This document shows positions 43,676 through 55,279 of a stretch of 64,000 nucleotides of DNA, one piece after another. The stretch comes from Lucinisca nassula (Eukaryota > Mollusca > Bivalvia > Lucinida > Lucinidae), in assembly GCA_963580285.1 (NCBI GenBank), contig OY757011.1, forward strand, positions 103,488,507 to 103,552,506, in the 5' to 3' direction. Position 1 is the first letter of the stretch. Each line of letters opens with the position of its first letter. Below the pieces are notes generated by a model, which saw only the letters and a list, made by a program, of their open reading frames with translations, ran no database searches and was not told the DNA's origin. The position numbers and the translations under genes are program-made.

Positions 43676-44215
43676 GTCAAAGTTACTTACAACAGAAGCT
43701 TTCTAGCTGCTGTTATCCACATGACTTTCGCTGGCACTTTTCTTCCAACTGCGACTTCAGAGGGTTGGTTATCTGGGCTGGGAATGTGTACTTGAACATT
43801 GGCAAATAGTGTACAGTGTAGATTAAGATCAGATGCTGCAATCAGGGTCCACTCTGGTGGCTTAACCCTTAAGCAGCCGAGAAAAACAACATTAGAAAAT
43901 GTTGTCTGCTTTTGTCCTCTGCTGAATCTTCTTGCAAATTTTTTAAAAGTATTTTTGGATACAGGCAAACAGTGTGTGTGGGCCCAGATCAGACTGCTCC
44001 TTTAGGAGCAGTCTGATCTGGGCCCACACTGTTTGCAGAAAAAAAAAATGACTTGATAAGGTAACTGGCAGATGGCAAAGCAGACAACAATTGTCCTGAT
44101 TGGCATTTTATGGGTTAAAATACTGGCATTTTTAAGGTTAAAAGAAACAGTATAAGTCTGTAAGTATAGTTCAGGACTATATCCCAGTCTACATACACTC
44201 AGAGAGAGCTCTCAT
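43676..44215. mobile_element. GATCAG-core repeat with nested TTAA MITE
   Basis: The outer element carries CTGTTATCCACATGACTTTC, GCAAATAGTGTACAGTG and, after the insertion, AATACTGGCATTTTTAAGG and CACTCAGAGAGAGCTCTC. Relatives are at 47885-48040 and 50217-50410. Confidence 0.55.
43866..44114. mobile_element. TTAA-type MITE with CCCTTAAGCAGCC end
   Basis: TTAA is present at 43862-43865 and 44115-44118. The core is perfect: GGCAAACAGTGTGTGTGGGC, CAGATCAGACTGCTCC and return. A homologous uninterrupted site, GCTTAAATACTGG, is found near 47989, so TTAA duplication is directly visible. Both ends carry GTTGTCTGCTTT..AAAGCAGACAAC arms. Confidence 0.8.
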
Positions 44216-44620
44216 TACTTTGACTGACCTGGCTGCCTCAGTCTGTGTGAAGAACACTTGGACCAGGAGGCATCCATAGCATATGCAATCAAGACTGAGC
44301 AGATGTGAAAGCTTATCTGAGTCTTCACTCTTTACTTCCTGCAAGGGGAGTGGGGGGGGGGGGGGGGGGGTGCAACAGGTGAATGGATTGTTTCTGCTGT
44401 CATTTCATGATTCATTGATCAAACAATACAGCATTTAGATTTAGAACATGAGAATTCTCTGTGATGTAGTGGTAAAGTCACTGGCCTTATAAACTAGGGG
44501 TCCTGAGAGTTTGATTTCGGGCTTCTCCAGACTTTAGGATAAGTCTTCATTCCAAGGTCCGATCTCCATATGAACTCAGGTGTTGGTGAGATGTAAAACT
44601 CAAACACATACACATTTAGA
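44216..44620. other. Poly-G tract and a degraded SINE-C
   Basis: A 19-base G run is at 44352-44370. At 44455-44620 a diverged SINE-C head (TGTGATGTAGTGGTAAAG, GAGTTTGATTTCGGGCTTC) runs to GTAAAACTCAAACACA. Confidence 0.5.
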
Positions 44621-44626
44621 ACATGG

Positions 44627-45060
44627 GCCTCGATGGCCTAGTGGTTAAGAGATCCCACTGTTTTAACGTTCAGCCTGACTGACTCTCTCCACTGTTGCTT
44701 TACTTATGGTTCTCCTGTTTTAGATACTGCACAAAATCTACGCACCTCTAGAAGTGGACATGTTTTTCTGTAACGTAACGTAACGTGCAGAAGCTTCAAA
44801 GACGAAAAAATAGCCTCTGAAATTTTCATTTTCACCTGCTTCTTTTGAGACGGCGGGCACTCTTAGTGTGGCCACAATGAAGACACCCCGAAAATAGAAG
44901 CAAGAGATAAGAAAGAGGAGAGAAAAGTGCATAAGGTGGAAAAATTAGGTAGAGAAAAACGAAAAAAAAAAGAAGTTTGTGTGCATATTTGCGCCTGCAT
45001 ATTTGCTTCTGTGTGCCATGACCTATGACATCATCAGAAAGATTGTTTGTACCTTTCCGA
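44627..45060. repeat. Low-copy repeat also present at 51775-52045
   Basis: Both contain AATAGCCTCTGAAAT, TGGCCACAATGAAGACAC, GAGAGAAAAG and AATTAGGTAGAGAAAAA in the same order. The first part (44627-44700) looks like a tRNA-like SINE head (GGGCCTCGATGGCCTAGTGG). Confidence 0.5.
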
Positions 45061-46737
45061 ATGGGACATTCAACCTGCTATAAGTAATGGGGGAGAAAAG
45101 GCAAACTGGTCCAAATGATCAGGTTCTAGATTGAAATTATCTCCTGTACCCCCATTTCAATCATGATTTCACAAAAGCTTGGCCATTCTAAGGATATATG
45201 AAAAAGTAAAGAAAACACGCCTGAACTGCCCCAATTAATTCATATTTCGATGAAAAGTGCCCAAATATGTAGATTCCCAGTAAAAAAACAGCCAGTTCAG
45301 TATTTGAAATAGCTTTCACATTTCCTTTCGACATCCATAACATAATATTGTTGCTCAACACTTTTTGAATGACCCTCATTCCTTCACATTCAATCACCTT
45401 TTGACATGGCTGTTTTCGAATATATTATTCTAACACTTGTTCACAGCATGCATATCAGCCCTCTAAGACATACTAGAAGAACATGGCTGCCAACAGTAGC
45501 CAAAACGATGAAACAAGTTGGTTTCCTTCAAAAAAGGAATCCAATACGTGGGCTGGCAATTTTTCTAAACTTTGGGTTTTGGATTATTTTTAAAACACAT
45601 AAGATCATCAGTTCACCAGCAGTTTATTTGTAGAACAAATAAATATATACAAAAATATTGAAACTATTTGTTGTCTAAAGTATTTTAATTGTCTGCAATT
45701 AAAAGAAAAACAAAGCATTTTTAGAATAGCTTATTGGTACTCTTATTTAGCAATAATAATCACATTGTTACAAAATCAATAATAAAGCATGTTTCGGTGA
45801 GAGATGTGCAGTCATATACAATTTAAAAATGTTTTAGAAGTTGCTTCTAGATAATTCTTTAAACTGAATGACTTATTACATGCGAAGGTATTTTGATTTG
45901 ATTTTAATGTTATAGACTAGATTTTGTCTTTACACAAAAGTTTCTTTAGGCTAGATTTAACGTAATGTAAGTACTTATCATAACTGGATCTGCCACGAAA
46001 AATGATTCACTTAAGTGGTTATAATAATGGCGGATAGGATTCTCGCGAAGATTAATATAAAAATAGCCACATTTTTTTCTGTAATTTATGAAAAAAAAAA
46101 AACACAAACAAATGACAGGAATATCTGCACATTATAAAATGCTAAAACTTTCTTAAATCAATGAAAACATTTCAATCGTTTAAACATTCATGTATTCGAA
46201 AGTGTTTCAAATTAAACTTAACTGCTCTGTACCGTTCAGTCCATTATATGACTTATTTTGTGCATCGTTTGAGAGCTGTTTCAAAGTCTGACTTAGGCTA
46301 AACTAATGTAAATGTTTATTTTACGTCAGTTTTCCTATGTGGTTGAATAGTCTCAATGTATTAGTAGTATTAGTGCCTACGAATTCCCAAACCTTTTCTG
46401 CCCATTGCTAAATGAATACTACATGTATCCAGCTTCAATCTCCATTTGTCTATTACATTATATTTATATACAGACGTCTCAAGTCCGAAGATTTGGTTTC
46501 ATATTTACCAAAAGCGTAGAACGGCGTCTCGGGTTAGAAGTCTTAGTTACATGTTTTACCTAAAGTTTTACATACAGTTACATGTTTTATTTACCCAAAG
46601 AAGTAGAAAGCTACACAGACTTCTATTTTAAAAACGGACGATTGTAGTTGATGGCTGATTACGTGATTTGTCCGAGCGCTACTGTAGGTCAATGAATATA
46701 CGTCACCGAATTGTAAAGCTGTCTGATGGTTTCTCTT
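45061..46737. other. No feature recognised
   Basis: Longest repeat-poor stretch of the window: AT-rich, no palindrome, SINE or coding frame that stands out. Short frames at 45188-45397 and 45406-45633 lack support. Confidence 0.5.
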
Positions 46738-46749
46738 CGTTTGTTTATA

Positions 46750-46914
46750 TAGAAGCCTCCGTGGTCGAGTGGTTAAGCTTCTCGCCTTGTAAACCAGGGC
46801 TCGCAGGTTCGATCCCGGGCTTCTCCAGACTTTCGGATGAGTCTATAAACCGAGGTCCCATCTCCGTATGACCTTAGCTGTTGGTGGGACGTAAAACTGA
46901 AACACTCACTCACT
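46750..46914 (+). mobile_element. SINE-C copy, best-preserved tRNA-like head
   Basis: The target-site duplication CGTTTGTTTATA is at 46738-46749 and 46915-46926. The head GCCTCCGTGGTCGAGTGGTT and B box GCAGGTTCGATCCC are close to consensus. The body after GGGCTTCTCCA and the duplication show it is a SINE rather than a tRNA gene. Confidence 0.85.
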
Positions 46915-47217
46915 CGTTTGTTTATAGAAAATTACTCTGCAACACCGACAGGGATAAGAATCCAAATACCTACATGAATCTACTTTCACCTAATATGTAA
47001 ATCATCGTAATAAATGCAGCTTATAATAAAGGAATGAAGTTTAACCGCATTCTGCTTTTTCTGATCGGTTTTATGCAGACCTTGTATTTTTCTGAAAAAC
47101 AAAAAGTTTATTCCTTGACATTCCCATCACGTTACAAAGTTAAAGTAATATACACCCCTGCAAACATTACTTTATTGAGAGAAAATGTGGAGTGGGCAAG
47201 GGGTATTATTCCTCAAA

Positions 47218-47448
47218 ACATTACGATAATACACCTGTGCGACACAGTGCATTCTTTCTTATTTATATTGCAAACATTGGTTGTGGGCACTCGTTAGGTC
47301 CACCTCTGCTATGCGATTCTTACACACAACCTATGTCTTGGAGCAGAAATAAGAAAATAATTTGTACCCCTATAACCCCAGTTTTCTCTGTATAAAGTGG
47401 GTTTGATGGAGTGTTCATTTCACGGACTTTTCATTTTTGTTATAGTGC
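47218..47448. mobile_element. Family G MITE, CACGGACTTG subtype
   Basis: GCAAACATTGGTTGTGGGCA, a reduced core, TGTCTTGGAGCAGAAATAAG and CATTTCACGGACTTTTC. The ORF starting at 47034 runs into it and is not regarded as a gene. Confidence 0.6.
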
Positions 47449-47884
47449 GTACATTACACTAACACCCTTGCAGTGAGCACTGCTGTTAAGTAGAAGAGAA
47501 GGCAGTGATTTATATAATAAAAAGTGGGGATTGCAGAGATAAGGATTAGTATTGTAACTCTACTAAAAAGAAAGTTTAGAATGGCTTCACTGAGGCGGTT
47601 CTAGCGGACCTCCAATGATCGAGAATAAGGCAAAGAAGACGAATTCTAAAACATTCCACTACATGTAGTTTTAAACCTGTATCAGAAATGTAAAGATTCA
47701 ACACCTGTTTTTGGGTCGATTGTTTTACAATCGACCCAAAGTTACTAAGAGGCAAATCAAAAAATAATGCTGTTGCCCACGTGACAATCACTGATTTGGG
47801 GAAACCAATATTATCATTATAAATAGAAAACGTCGCGCTATTTTTGTCGATGTTACATGTAAGTCAGAGCTATCTATAGAGTCT
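47449..47884. other. No gene; short palindrome
   Basis: A short perfect inverted repeat, TTTGGGTCGATTGT..ACAATCGACCCAAA, lies at about 47711-47742. AGGCGGTTCTAGCGG at 47592 is a family G relic. Confidence 0.4.
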
Positions 47885-48040
47885 GGTAAGGAATCGTGTG
47901 CTGGGTTCCGCAAACACTGAATACCCAGATCAGAATGTGGCGCGGAATGTGGCGTCTGCTCAGCCGGCTGCTCAGGACTACACTGTTTGCTTAAATACTG
48001 GCATTTAAGGATCAAACGAAATAGGTCAGGCCAATGCCAG
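47885..48040. mobile_element. GATCAG-core repeat, uninterrupted site
   Basis: GCAAACACTGAATACCCAGA..CTACACTGTTTGCTTAAATA. This supplies the empty-site comparison for the TTAA insertion at 43862. Confidence 0.5.
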
Positions 48041-49200
48041 GCTGCCTCCGTCATGAAAGGAAAACAAAAACAGTATCTTAATATAGCCCACGCTCTCACG
48101 CGACGACTTTCGGAAAATACTATTGATAAAATTGTTAGAAAGAAATGGACGTTTGCACATATGTATGCTAAGACAATATAACGTTACTTTTCACACTTCT
48201 GCTTATAACATATCTAAGAACCTAGGAATATTTTAGAGCAAAACTTTTAAAGGTGGTATCGTTATTAGACATACAGCATAGACCTAAATCGGAACGACAG
48301 TACATCGCGTCTGATCAGGACCAGCACTGTTCGCCATACATACAGCAACATTTTCATTTTAGAACATGATTCAGGTCCGTACGCAGACTCTATAAAATGT
48401 GGGGAGGGTGCGAATTCCGGGTAATTTGCAGAATGTGAAATACTGCATAAATTTGAGATAATTTTCCAAATTAGGAGGGGTGGGTGGGGGTTGTCACTCC
48501 TGCTTACGGGCTACATTAACAGGTAGAATGAACAAATTACTTTGTTTAAAAACATTGCACTGAATCACTGTTATTCAGTAGCTGGGATGCAGTGGTGGGA
48601 CTGAGCGATAAAATGCCAGAGAGGAGAAACTATGGCAGTGTGGATCCTGATCAGCAGAAGCATTCGATGGATCTACACTGTTTGCAAAGGAGAAGTTGGA
48701 TAAAATGTTATATTACATGCATAACAGAGAAATACTATGATTTCTACCAGACATAATCTTGGTATTTTCCTTTTTGCTGAGAAGAAATATTTCCTCTTAG
48801 CCGGAGAAATAAATCTGATTCTCTTTAGCTGGAACTACTTTATGTACAAGATACAAGATACCGCTTTTGCAGTAAAACCGTTATATTCAAATGCGGGAAA
48901 GTTTCAGTCTCGTCGACGTCATTCATGACGTAATTGCAATGGTGTCTGGGAAGACATCAACAGACGTTCAGAATGAGTGACGTTTGGGTCGGATGCAACT
49001 CTTAAACAAAAGAAAACATGGACATGCGTTTTATCACTGAAACACGTTGTTTCTTCTGTTTATGTTCAAAACTGTAGAAAGCGCTTTCAAAATGGCGGCC
49101 ATCCAGTTTTTCTTCCACCCAGCTTCTGTAACACTACGCTGATTGAACCGTTAACATGAGCTGTAAACAGTCAACTGAATGGAAATTCAGACCCCAAATT
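48041..49200. other. Mostly unremarkable; two weak GATCAG-core relics
   Basis: Half-palindromes at about 48290-48335 and 48635-48680 (GGCAGTGTGGATCCTGATCA, GATCTACACTGTTTGC). No gene supported. Confidence 0.4.
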
Positions 49201-49424
49201 GCACATATCAGTGTATATTGTCTTGCATATGAGGCTAAGCATTATCAAGGAAATATTATAAATTTGTTGAGATGATTGGATATATGTGTATACAGAAGGC
49301 GAATAAACACAAAGCACATATCAGTGTATATTGTCTTGCATATGAGGCTAAGCATTATCAAGGAAATATTATAAATTTGTTGAGATGATTGGATATATGT
49401 GTATACAGAAGGCGAATAAACACA
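49201..49424. repeat. 113-bp perfect tandem duplication
   Basis: GCACATATCAGTGTATATTG begins at 49201 and at 49314. I see no difference between the copies over the aligned part, which suggests a recent event or an assembly artefact. Confidence 0.9.
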
Positions 49425-49457
49425 TTAACAAATGATACGTTGATAATTTGGAAAATA

Positions 49458-49768
49458 TCACGAAAACACGCCTATATAATTTTAACCCCCATGAACCCCA
49501 CTTTTATATAGTAAAACTGGGGTTTCAGGGGGTTTTACCTTATTTTTCTTATTTCTGCTTTAAAATATAGATTGTGGGTACTCGTTAAAACTGCCTCGAT
49601 GAGGCGGTTTTAACGAGTGCCCACAATCTATATTTGTGGCGGTTCTAACGAGTGCCCACAATCTATATTTTGAGCAGAAATAAGAAAAATATCACAATTT
49701 TTCATCTTAAAGCCTTCATTTTTTCGATAAAAGTGTCAGTGTATTTGTATAGGCGTGTTTGCGTAATG
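49458..49768. mobile_element. Family G MITE, right arm duplicated
   Basis: Ends ATCACGAAAACACGCCTATA and TATAGGCGTGTTTGCGTAAT. The arm GGCGGTTCTAACGAGTGCCC is present twice (about 49602 and 49637), so the hairpin has two possible partners. Confidence 0.8.
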
Positions 49769-50600
49769 TCTTGAAGGAAAATGCTTCCAGTACAACACCA
49801 AGAACGTCATTTATTTTTCTTTTCTTTTTTCACTGAATACTTTTCTTATAAAGAAGCGATTTAACGAGTACCCACAATCTACGTTATAAAGCAGTGTTGC
49901 TGTTGGTTGTTTTTATCCGCGTGACTATTGCTGGCGATGAACAAAACCCAGGCAGCAGTGTTTAGTCTTCTCCCTGTGCCATCAGAGGGCTGTGTAAAAC
50001 GTAAAATCTAGACTGGACTCATGTACGGGGTATTGACTTATCAATCGACACAAAGAAAATCTGCACTGGGCTCGTGTACGAGGCATTCTCTAATACAGAA
50101 ACTTCACTCCTGCTGTTTATTGTTGCTGACAATTAACAAAATCGCGGGACTGGTTGTTTATAGCACCTAAGAGGTGCAGTGTAAAAAGTAAATTCTGGGC
50201 TGTGCTCGTGCAGGGGGGCTTTGGTAAATAGTGTATACCTGATCAGATGCCACATAACGCGGTGTCTGATCAGGTCTACTCCTACTCTGCTTGCTTTAAA
50301 TACTGGAATTTAATGGTTCAACGAACAGATCAATTCTCAGTTCAGGATATATTTTCCCAACCTACACCCAGAGACGATCGACCCACCGGTACTCACAGTG
50401 CTTTGACTTAATATTTCCCCAACTAAGCTGTTACTGTTACGCAAACAATTCTGCAAATCAACCCAATACATCTTAAACAATTATGTAGACATAACTCTAC
50501 ATGGAAATGTACCTAGCTATATAAAAGCGGTTAGTTCAGTCCTTATTAGTTTCTCTGTGTGTTCTTACGTTAGAAAGTCTTGCAAACTAATGTGATTTTT
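49769..50600. other. GATCAG-core repeat at 50217-50410, otherwise unremarkable
   Basis: GGTAAATAGTGTATACCTGA, TCAGATGCCACATAACGCGG and return, then ACTGGAATTTAATGGTTC and CACCCAGAGACGATCGACCC. No gene seen. Confidence 0.45.
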
Positions 50601-50607
50601 CAGGGCC

Positions 50608-50848
50608 ATAAAAGAGTTGAAACCGACCCGCACACGAGTACTGGTAAACAGCTTAGAGAATCTAATCCTGCCCAGGCAAAGTGGTGGGAGTCGGCCCATC
50701 CATGCTAATAAACTCTATTGGTTTCATTGGACGGCAGGGATTGAGATGAAGGTAAAAGTCCCGCAAATTGGAAGCAACGTCTCCAAAATGACCTTTATAG
50801 TGTTGATGGGAACACTAAACCTTAAATCAACCAATCAATCATTCAATC
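50608..50848 (+). mobile_element. SINE-A copy, 5'-truncated
   Basis: Starts at GAGTTGAAACCGACCCGCAC and ends ACCTTAAATCAACCAATCAA. The CATGATGCTTCC head is missing. Confidence 0.75.
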
Positions 50849-50889
50849 AATCAATCAGGGCCATAAAATACTGTTGCTAAAATATTCCT

Positions 50890-50990
50890 TCTTTTCAGAC
50901 CAAACATAGATTTAGATAATATGGATACTCGTTAGAATCGCCTCGACGAGGCAGTTTTAACAAATACATGTCAATCTACTCAGTGCTATA
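50890..50990. mobile_element. Family G palindrome fragment
   Basis: GGATACTCGTTAGAATCGCC, TCGACGAGGCAGTTTTAACA; outer flanks lost. Confidence 0.5.
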
Positions 50991-51770
50991 GCAGTAGTAA
51001 AGAAGTTGCATTCACCCTTGCGAAACCTTGCATTTTTGAAAAGTCCCATGGATAAATTCAACGTATGTGCACTGAACTAATATTTTCAGGTTATTAACCC
51101 CAAAACGTTTCTGGAAATGACTACCCCCATTTGCCTAGCGTTCCATAAAGGGCACAAAGAAATATTGAACTAATTTTGCGAAAAGTAGAGACAGAAATCA
51201 GAAAAGTAGAGAAATCAGCCTGCGCATATGCACAGTCCGGTCAGGGGTTTTGCTGCTTTTATCAAAATACATGCAGCGAGCAGACGACAATTCTTCCGAC
51301 TGCCAGTGAAGCGCTTGGCATTAATGGGTTATTTGCAATTCAATGGGAAACCTGTTTTGTTTATTAACACATTTACGCAGCTGGTCCCTGCTAATGATAT
51401 AGCAGACTACCAAAGAAGTAGCCATCTAGCGGAGATAACGACGAGGGAACCAGGTATGACTGACTCAGCAGTTTACCTTGCTGAACTCGGGTATTTCCAA
51501 TACCGCGTCAGTGCTTATGCTATAAATAGACGTAATGGCTAGCTACCAATCGTTATGTTGTAGCCACCTAGCGGAGACATTTACGACAAGGGAACCAATC
51601 TAGTGGAGGTAATAACGAAGGGGAACCAATCTAATAGGGAACCAATCTATTGATCCGCGTGAAGCAAACGCTTGATTTCGTGCTTGATTTCGTGGCTGAG
51701 AAGCGTCTCGCAAACGTTGATGTTTTACCATAGACAATTTTCAATCTCGTCCATATTCTTACTGCGTGGG
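50991..51770. other. No gene supported; short GGGAACCAATCTA repeats
   Basis: An open plus-strand frame at 51228-51542 (about 104 codons) has no recognised similarity or splice context. GGGAACCAATCTA recurs three times at 51590-51650. Confidence 0.4.
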
Positions 51771-51774
51771 CCTA

Positions 51775-52810
51775 ATAGGCCCACGCAAAAATAGCCTCTG
51801 AAATATGTATTCACCAGCTTCTTTTGAGAAAGCGTGCACTCTATACCAAACAAGTATGGCCACAATGAAGACACTCTGAAAATAGAAGAAAAAGAAAAGA
51901 AAGTACAGGAGAGAAAAGAGGGTATAAGGTGGAAAATTAGGTAGAGAAAAAAACTTAAAAAAAAGAAGTCTGTGCGCATATCTATGGCCCCCCACCGAAG
52001 GGGAGGGGAACATATTGTTTTTGGTGGGGAATCCGTCGGCGTTGGCATATGCATCTGCGTATGCGTATGCATCAACGTGATTCTTTCTTTTGTGCAAGAT
52101 AATCAAATGTGCTACTGGGTGGATTTCTCCCAAAGGGTAGGGGAACATATTGTTTTTGGTGCAGATCCCGTCGGTGTATGCGCCTGCGTATGTGTATGCA
52201 TGGGCGTGACAACTTTCTTGTGTGCAAGATATCTCCTGAATTTTAATAAAATTTTCATGGATATAACATTGGGACAAGATGAAGAACTGATTAGGTTTTG
52301 GTGACCTTGACCTTATTTTCAAGGTCACAGCCATGCTTGGCCCCCGCCCATACGGGCTTGATGAAATAGATGGCCTGCATGATGCTTCCATGCTGAGCTG
52401 ACATCCTACCGCACACGAGTACTGGTAAACCACTTAGAGAATCTAAGCCTGCCCAGGTAAAGTGGTGCGAGTCGGACCATCCATGCTTATAAACCCTATT
52501 GGTTTCATTGGGCAACAGGGCTTGAGATGTCACTTCATCTCAATGTCGGGTAAAAGTCCCATAAAATTGGAAGCGACGTCTCCAAAATTACCTATACAGT
52601 GTTGATGGGGACGTTCATAAACCTCAAATCAAATCAAACAAACAAATACAGCCATGCTAAATAGGTCAAATTTAGGCCAAATTTAGTTTGTGTGCAGTAT
52701 ATCTCATGAACTTAAATTTGTATGGATATAACATTTGTCCAGAATGAAGAACTGATAAGGTTTTTGTGACCTTGACCTCATTTTCAAGGTCACAGAATTG
52801 CTGGTAAATT
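51775..52810. repeat. Low-copy repeat and tandem units, split by SINE-A
   Basis: 51775-52045 pairs with 44780-45015. Then two units carry GGGGAACATATTGTTTTTGG (52011, 52139). Two more carry AAGAACTGAT(T/A)AGGTTTT..TGACCTTGACC (52281, 52746). SINE-A at 52338-52647 interrupts. Confidence 0.5.
52338..52647 (+). mobile_element. SINE-A copy with 11-bp target-site duplication
   Basis: ACAGCCATGCT is at 52327-52337 and 52648-52658. Head TGGCCCCCGCCCATACGGGC, tail CAAATCAAATCAAACAAACA. Confidence 0.9.
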
Positions 52811-52971
52811 AAGCTTGTTTTGAAAGAGGTATCTGGTGGGGGTGGGGGGACAGTTTTTTCAGAAAACTAATCCAGTTGAGTATGGTGTGACACCTGTCCA
52901 AGACCTATGGGTGTGGCTTAATTGTTTTATTCAGCATGGAGATTTACAAAGGTATTTATCTCTCAGACTTG

Positions 52972-53201
52972 TTAACCCTTTGCATGCGGGAATCCCCTGA
53001 TGGGGAACCTTAGCAAACAGTGCAGGCCCAGATCAGGCGCCGTGTTCTGCGGCATCTGATCAAGGCCTGCACTATTTGCTAGCTAATTTTTCTGTCAAAA
53101 ATAGAAAAGATACGAAAAAATAGGCCTACCACACCTTATATGACAAATTGACTTGTCCAACATATAGCAATGGAAGAGTCCACTAGTATACAATGGGTTA
53201 A
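52972..53201. mobile_element. TTAA-type MITE, family C
   Basis: TTAACCCTTTGCATGCGGG to AGTATACAATGGGTTAA. Core: AGCAAACAGTGCAGGCCCAG, ATCAGGCGCCGTGTTCTGCG, return. Confidence 0.8.
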
Positions 53202-53347
53202 TGTAATGGGTGACCAGGGGGTTACAGGTTCAATCTCTATCAGGTTCTGCAACATTCTTAAATGTAGATTGATCATAAACATTTCTTGTGGTCATTTTAT
53301 CCCTTCACTTGATTCAAGAAGGGCAGTTAGAAATTTTTGTCAAAACT

Positions 53348-53556
53348 GTATCTAAGCCTGCCCAGGCAAAGCGGTGTGAGTCGGCCCATCCATGCTTTTA
53401 AACCCTATTTGTTTCATTAGGCTACAGGGCTTTAGATGTCATTTCATCTCAATGTCGGGTAAAAGTCCCACAAAATTGGAAGCAACGTCTCCAAAATGGC
53501 CTTTACAGTGTTGACAGGGATGTTAAAACCTCAAATAAACAAACAAACAAACAAAA
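53348..53556 (+). mobile_element. SINE-A 3' part
   Basis: Begins at the shared central module (TATCTAAGCCTGCCCAGGC) and ends CCTCAAATAAACAAACAAAC. The sequence just before it (53280-53345) resembles SINE-B, so the junction joins pieces of two SINE families. Confidence 0.7.
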
Positions 53557-53778
53557 CATTGTGACCACTGGAGTACTGAGGCAGCCCAGGAATAATGTGG
53601 TTGGGCAAGGAGCTTCGGACATGTGATGAGCTCTTTGGTTGGGTTTATACAGTGACTTGCTGAATATGACTTTCATTGCAGTAAAAATACAAAACATTAT
53701 GAAAACATGCCTATACAAATGCATTGTATATTTTACCACCAAAAAATGAAAATTTTCAGATGAAAAATTGTGATATTT

Positions 53779-55279
53779 TTAGCTCACCTGACCGAAGGTC
53801 ATGGTGAGCTTTTGTGACTGTGAGATGTCTGGCGTCGTCGTCCGTCGTGCGTAAACTATTTCTTGTGAACATACTAGAGGCCACAGTTTTGGTCCAATCA
53901 TCATCAAACTTCCTCAGAATGATTATCATGACAACATCTCAGTCAAGTTCAAATATGGGTCATGTGGCGTCAAAAAGTAGGTCACCAGGTCAAATCAAAA
54001 CCTTGTTAACACTAGAGGCCACAATTTTGGTCCAATCATCCTCAAACTTGCTCAGGATGATCATCTTGATAATATCTTGGTCAAGTTCAAATATGGGTCA
54101 TGTAGGGTAAAAAAATAGGTCAGTAGGTCAAACCACAGAAAACCCTTGTTAGCACTCTAGAGGCCACAGTTTTGGTCCAATCATCCTCAAACTTGCTCAG
54201 AATGATCATCCTGACAATATCTTGGTCAAGTTCGAATATGGGTCATGTTGGGTCAAAACGTAGGTCAGTAGGTCAAATCATAGAAAAACCTTGTTAATAC
54301 TCTAGAGGCCACAGTTTTGGTCCAATCTTCTTCAAACTTGGTCAGAATGTTCATCCTGAGGCTGACAATATCTCGGCCAAGTTTGAATATGGGTCATTTG
54401 GTTTAAACAATATTTATTCATTAAATTTCGACAAGTCAATTCGAACAGTACATGTAGAATTTACAATGACAGGATTTGAAAACAAGCAAAACGCTTATAC
54501 TAATCATCTCCTTATGGGTCATTTCAGGTCAAAATGTATGTCAGTAGGTCTGATAGAAAAACCTTGTTAACACTCTAGAGGCCACAGTTTTGGTCCAGTC
54601 ATCCCCAAACTTGCTCAGAATGATTATCCTGACAATATCTCGGTCAAGTTCGAATATGGGTCATTTCGGGTCAAAAAGTAGGTCAGTAGGTCAAACCACA
54701 GAAAAACCTTGTTAGCCCTCTAGAGGCCACAGTTTTGGTCCAATCATCCCCAAACTTGCTCTGAATAATCAGCTTGACAATATCTTGGTCAAGTTCGATT
54801 ATGGGTCATGTCGGCCAAAAAAATAGGTCAGTGGGTCAAATCATAGAAAAACCTTGTTTACACTCTAGAGGCCACAGTTTTGGTTCAATCATCCTCAGAC
54901 TTGCTCAAAATGATCATAATTTCCCCACCATAAGCATGCTACAGATTAGAAATGGTTGAAATCAACCTTCAGGCTGCAGAAATATAAATGCTGTCAGACA
55001 TGAAGGGGCAGACCTTTCATCTCAATGTCGGGTAAAAGTCCCACAAATTTGGAAGCAACGTCTCCAAAATGACCTAAATAGTATAAACCTCAAATCAAAC
55101 AAACAGAATTGGTCAAATCATACTTGAGACTGCATTTAGGTTCAAGCTTCATGAAACTTGCCAAGAATGTTTGTCTTTATAAAATCTTGAATATGTTTGA
55201 ATATGGGTCATGTGGGATCAAAAACAAGGTGATGAATAGACTCAGGTGAGCGATACAGGACCATCATGGTCCTCTTGTT
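53779..55279 (+). mobile_element. Helentron-like element inserted in a T run of the MITE
   Basis: Starts TTAGCTCACCTGACCGAAGG, ends CAGGTGAGCGATACAGGACC and ATGGTCCTCTTGTT. The body has about seven units of 140-150 bp marked by CTAGAGGCCACAGTTTTGGT. It carries a 113-bp LINE-like insert (54400-54512) and a SINE-A tail fragment (55014-55106). Confidence 0.75.
54400..54512 (-). mobile_element. 113-bp retroposed 3' end (truncated LINE?)
   Basis: The target-site duplication TATGGGTCATTT is at 54388-54399 and 54513-54524. On the minus strand it ends GAATAAATATTGTTTAAACC with an AATAAA signal. No coding part is left, so the parent element is unknown. Confidence 0.65.

Noticed and set aside
46750..46825. 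Possible tRNA gene (A and B boxes close to consensus)
   Set aside because: The acceptor-stem halves do not pair well, a SINE body follows, and a target-site duplication frames the unit.
47034..47297. ORF starting with a signal-peptide-like stretch
   Set aside because: Runs into a family G MITE, has no homology I recognise and no splice context.
51228..51542. 104-codon plus-strand frame
   Set aside because: No recognised motif, no clear splice sites; length is within chance for this window.
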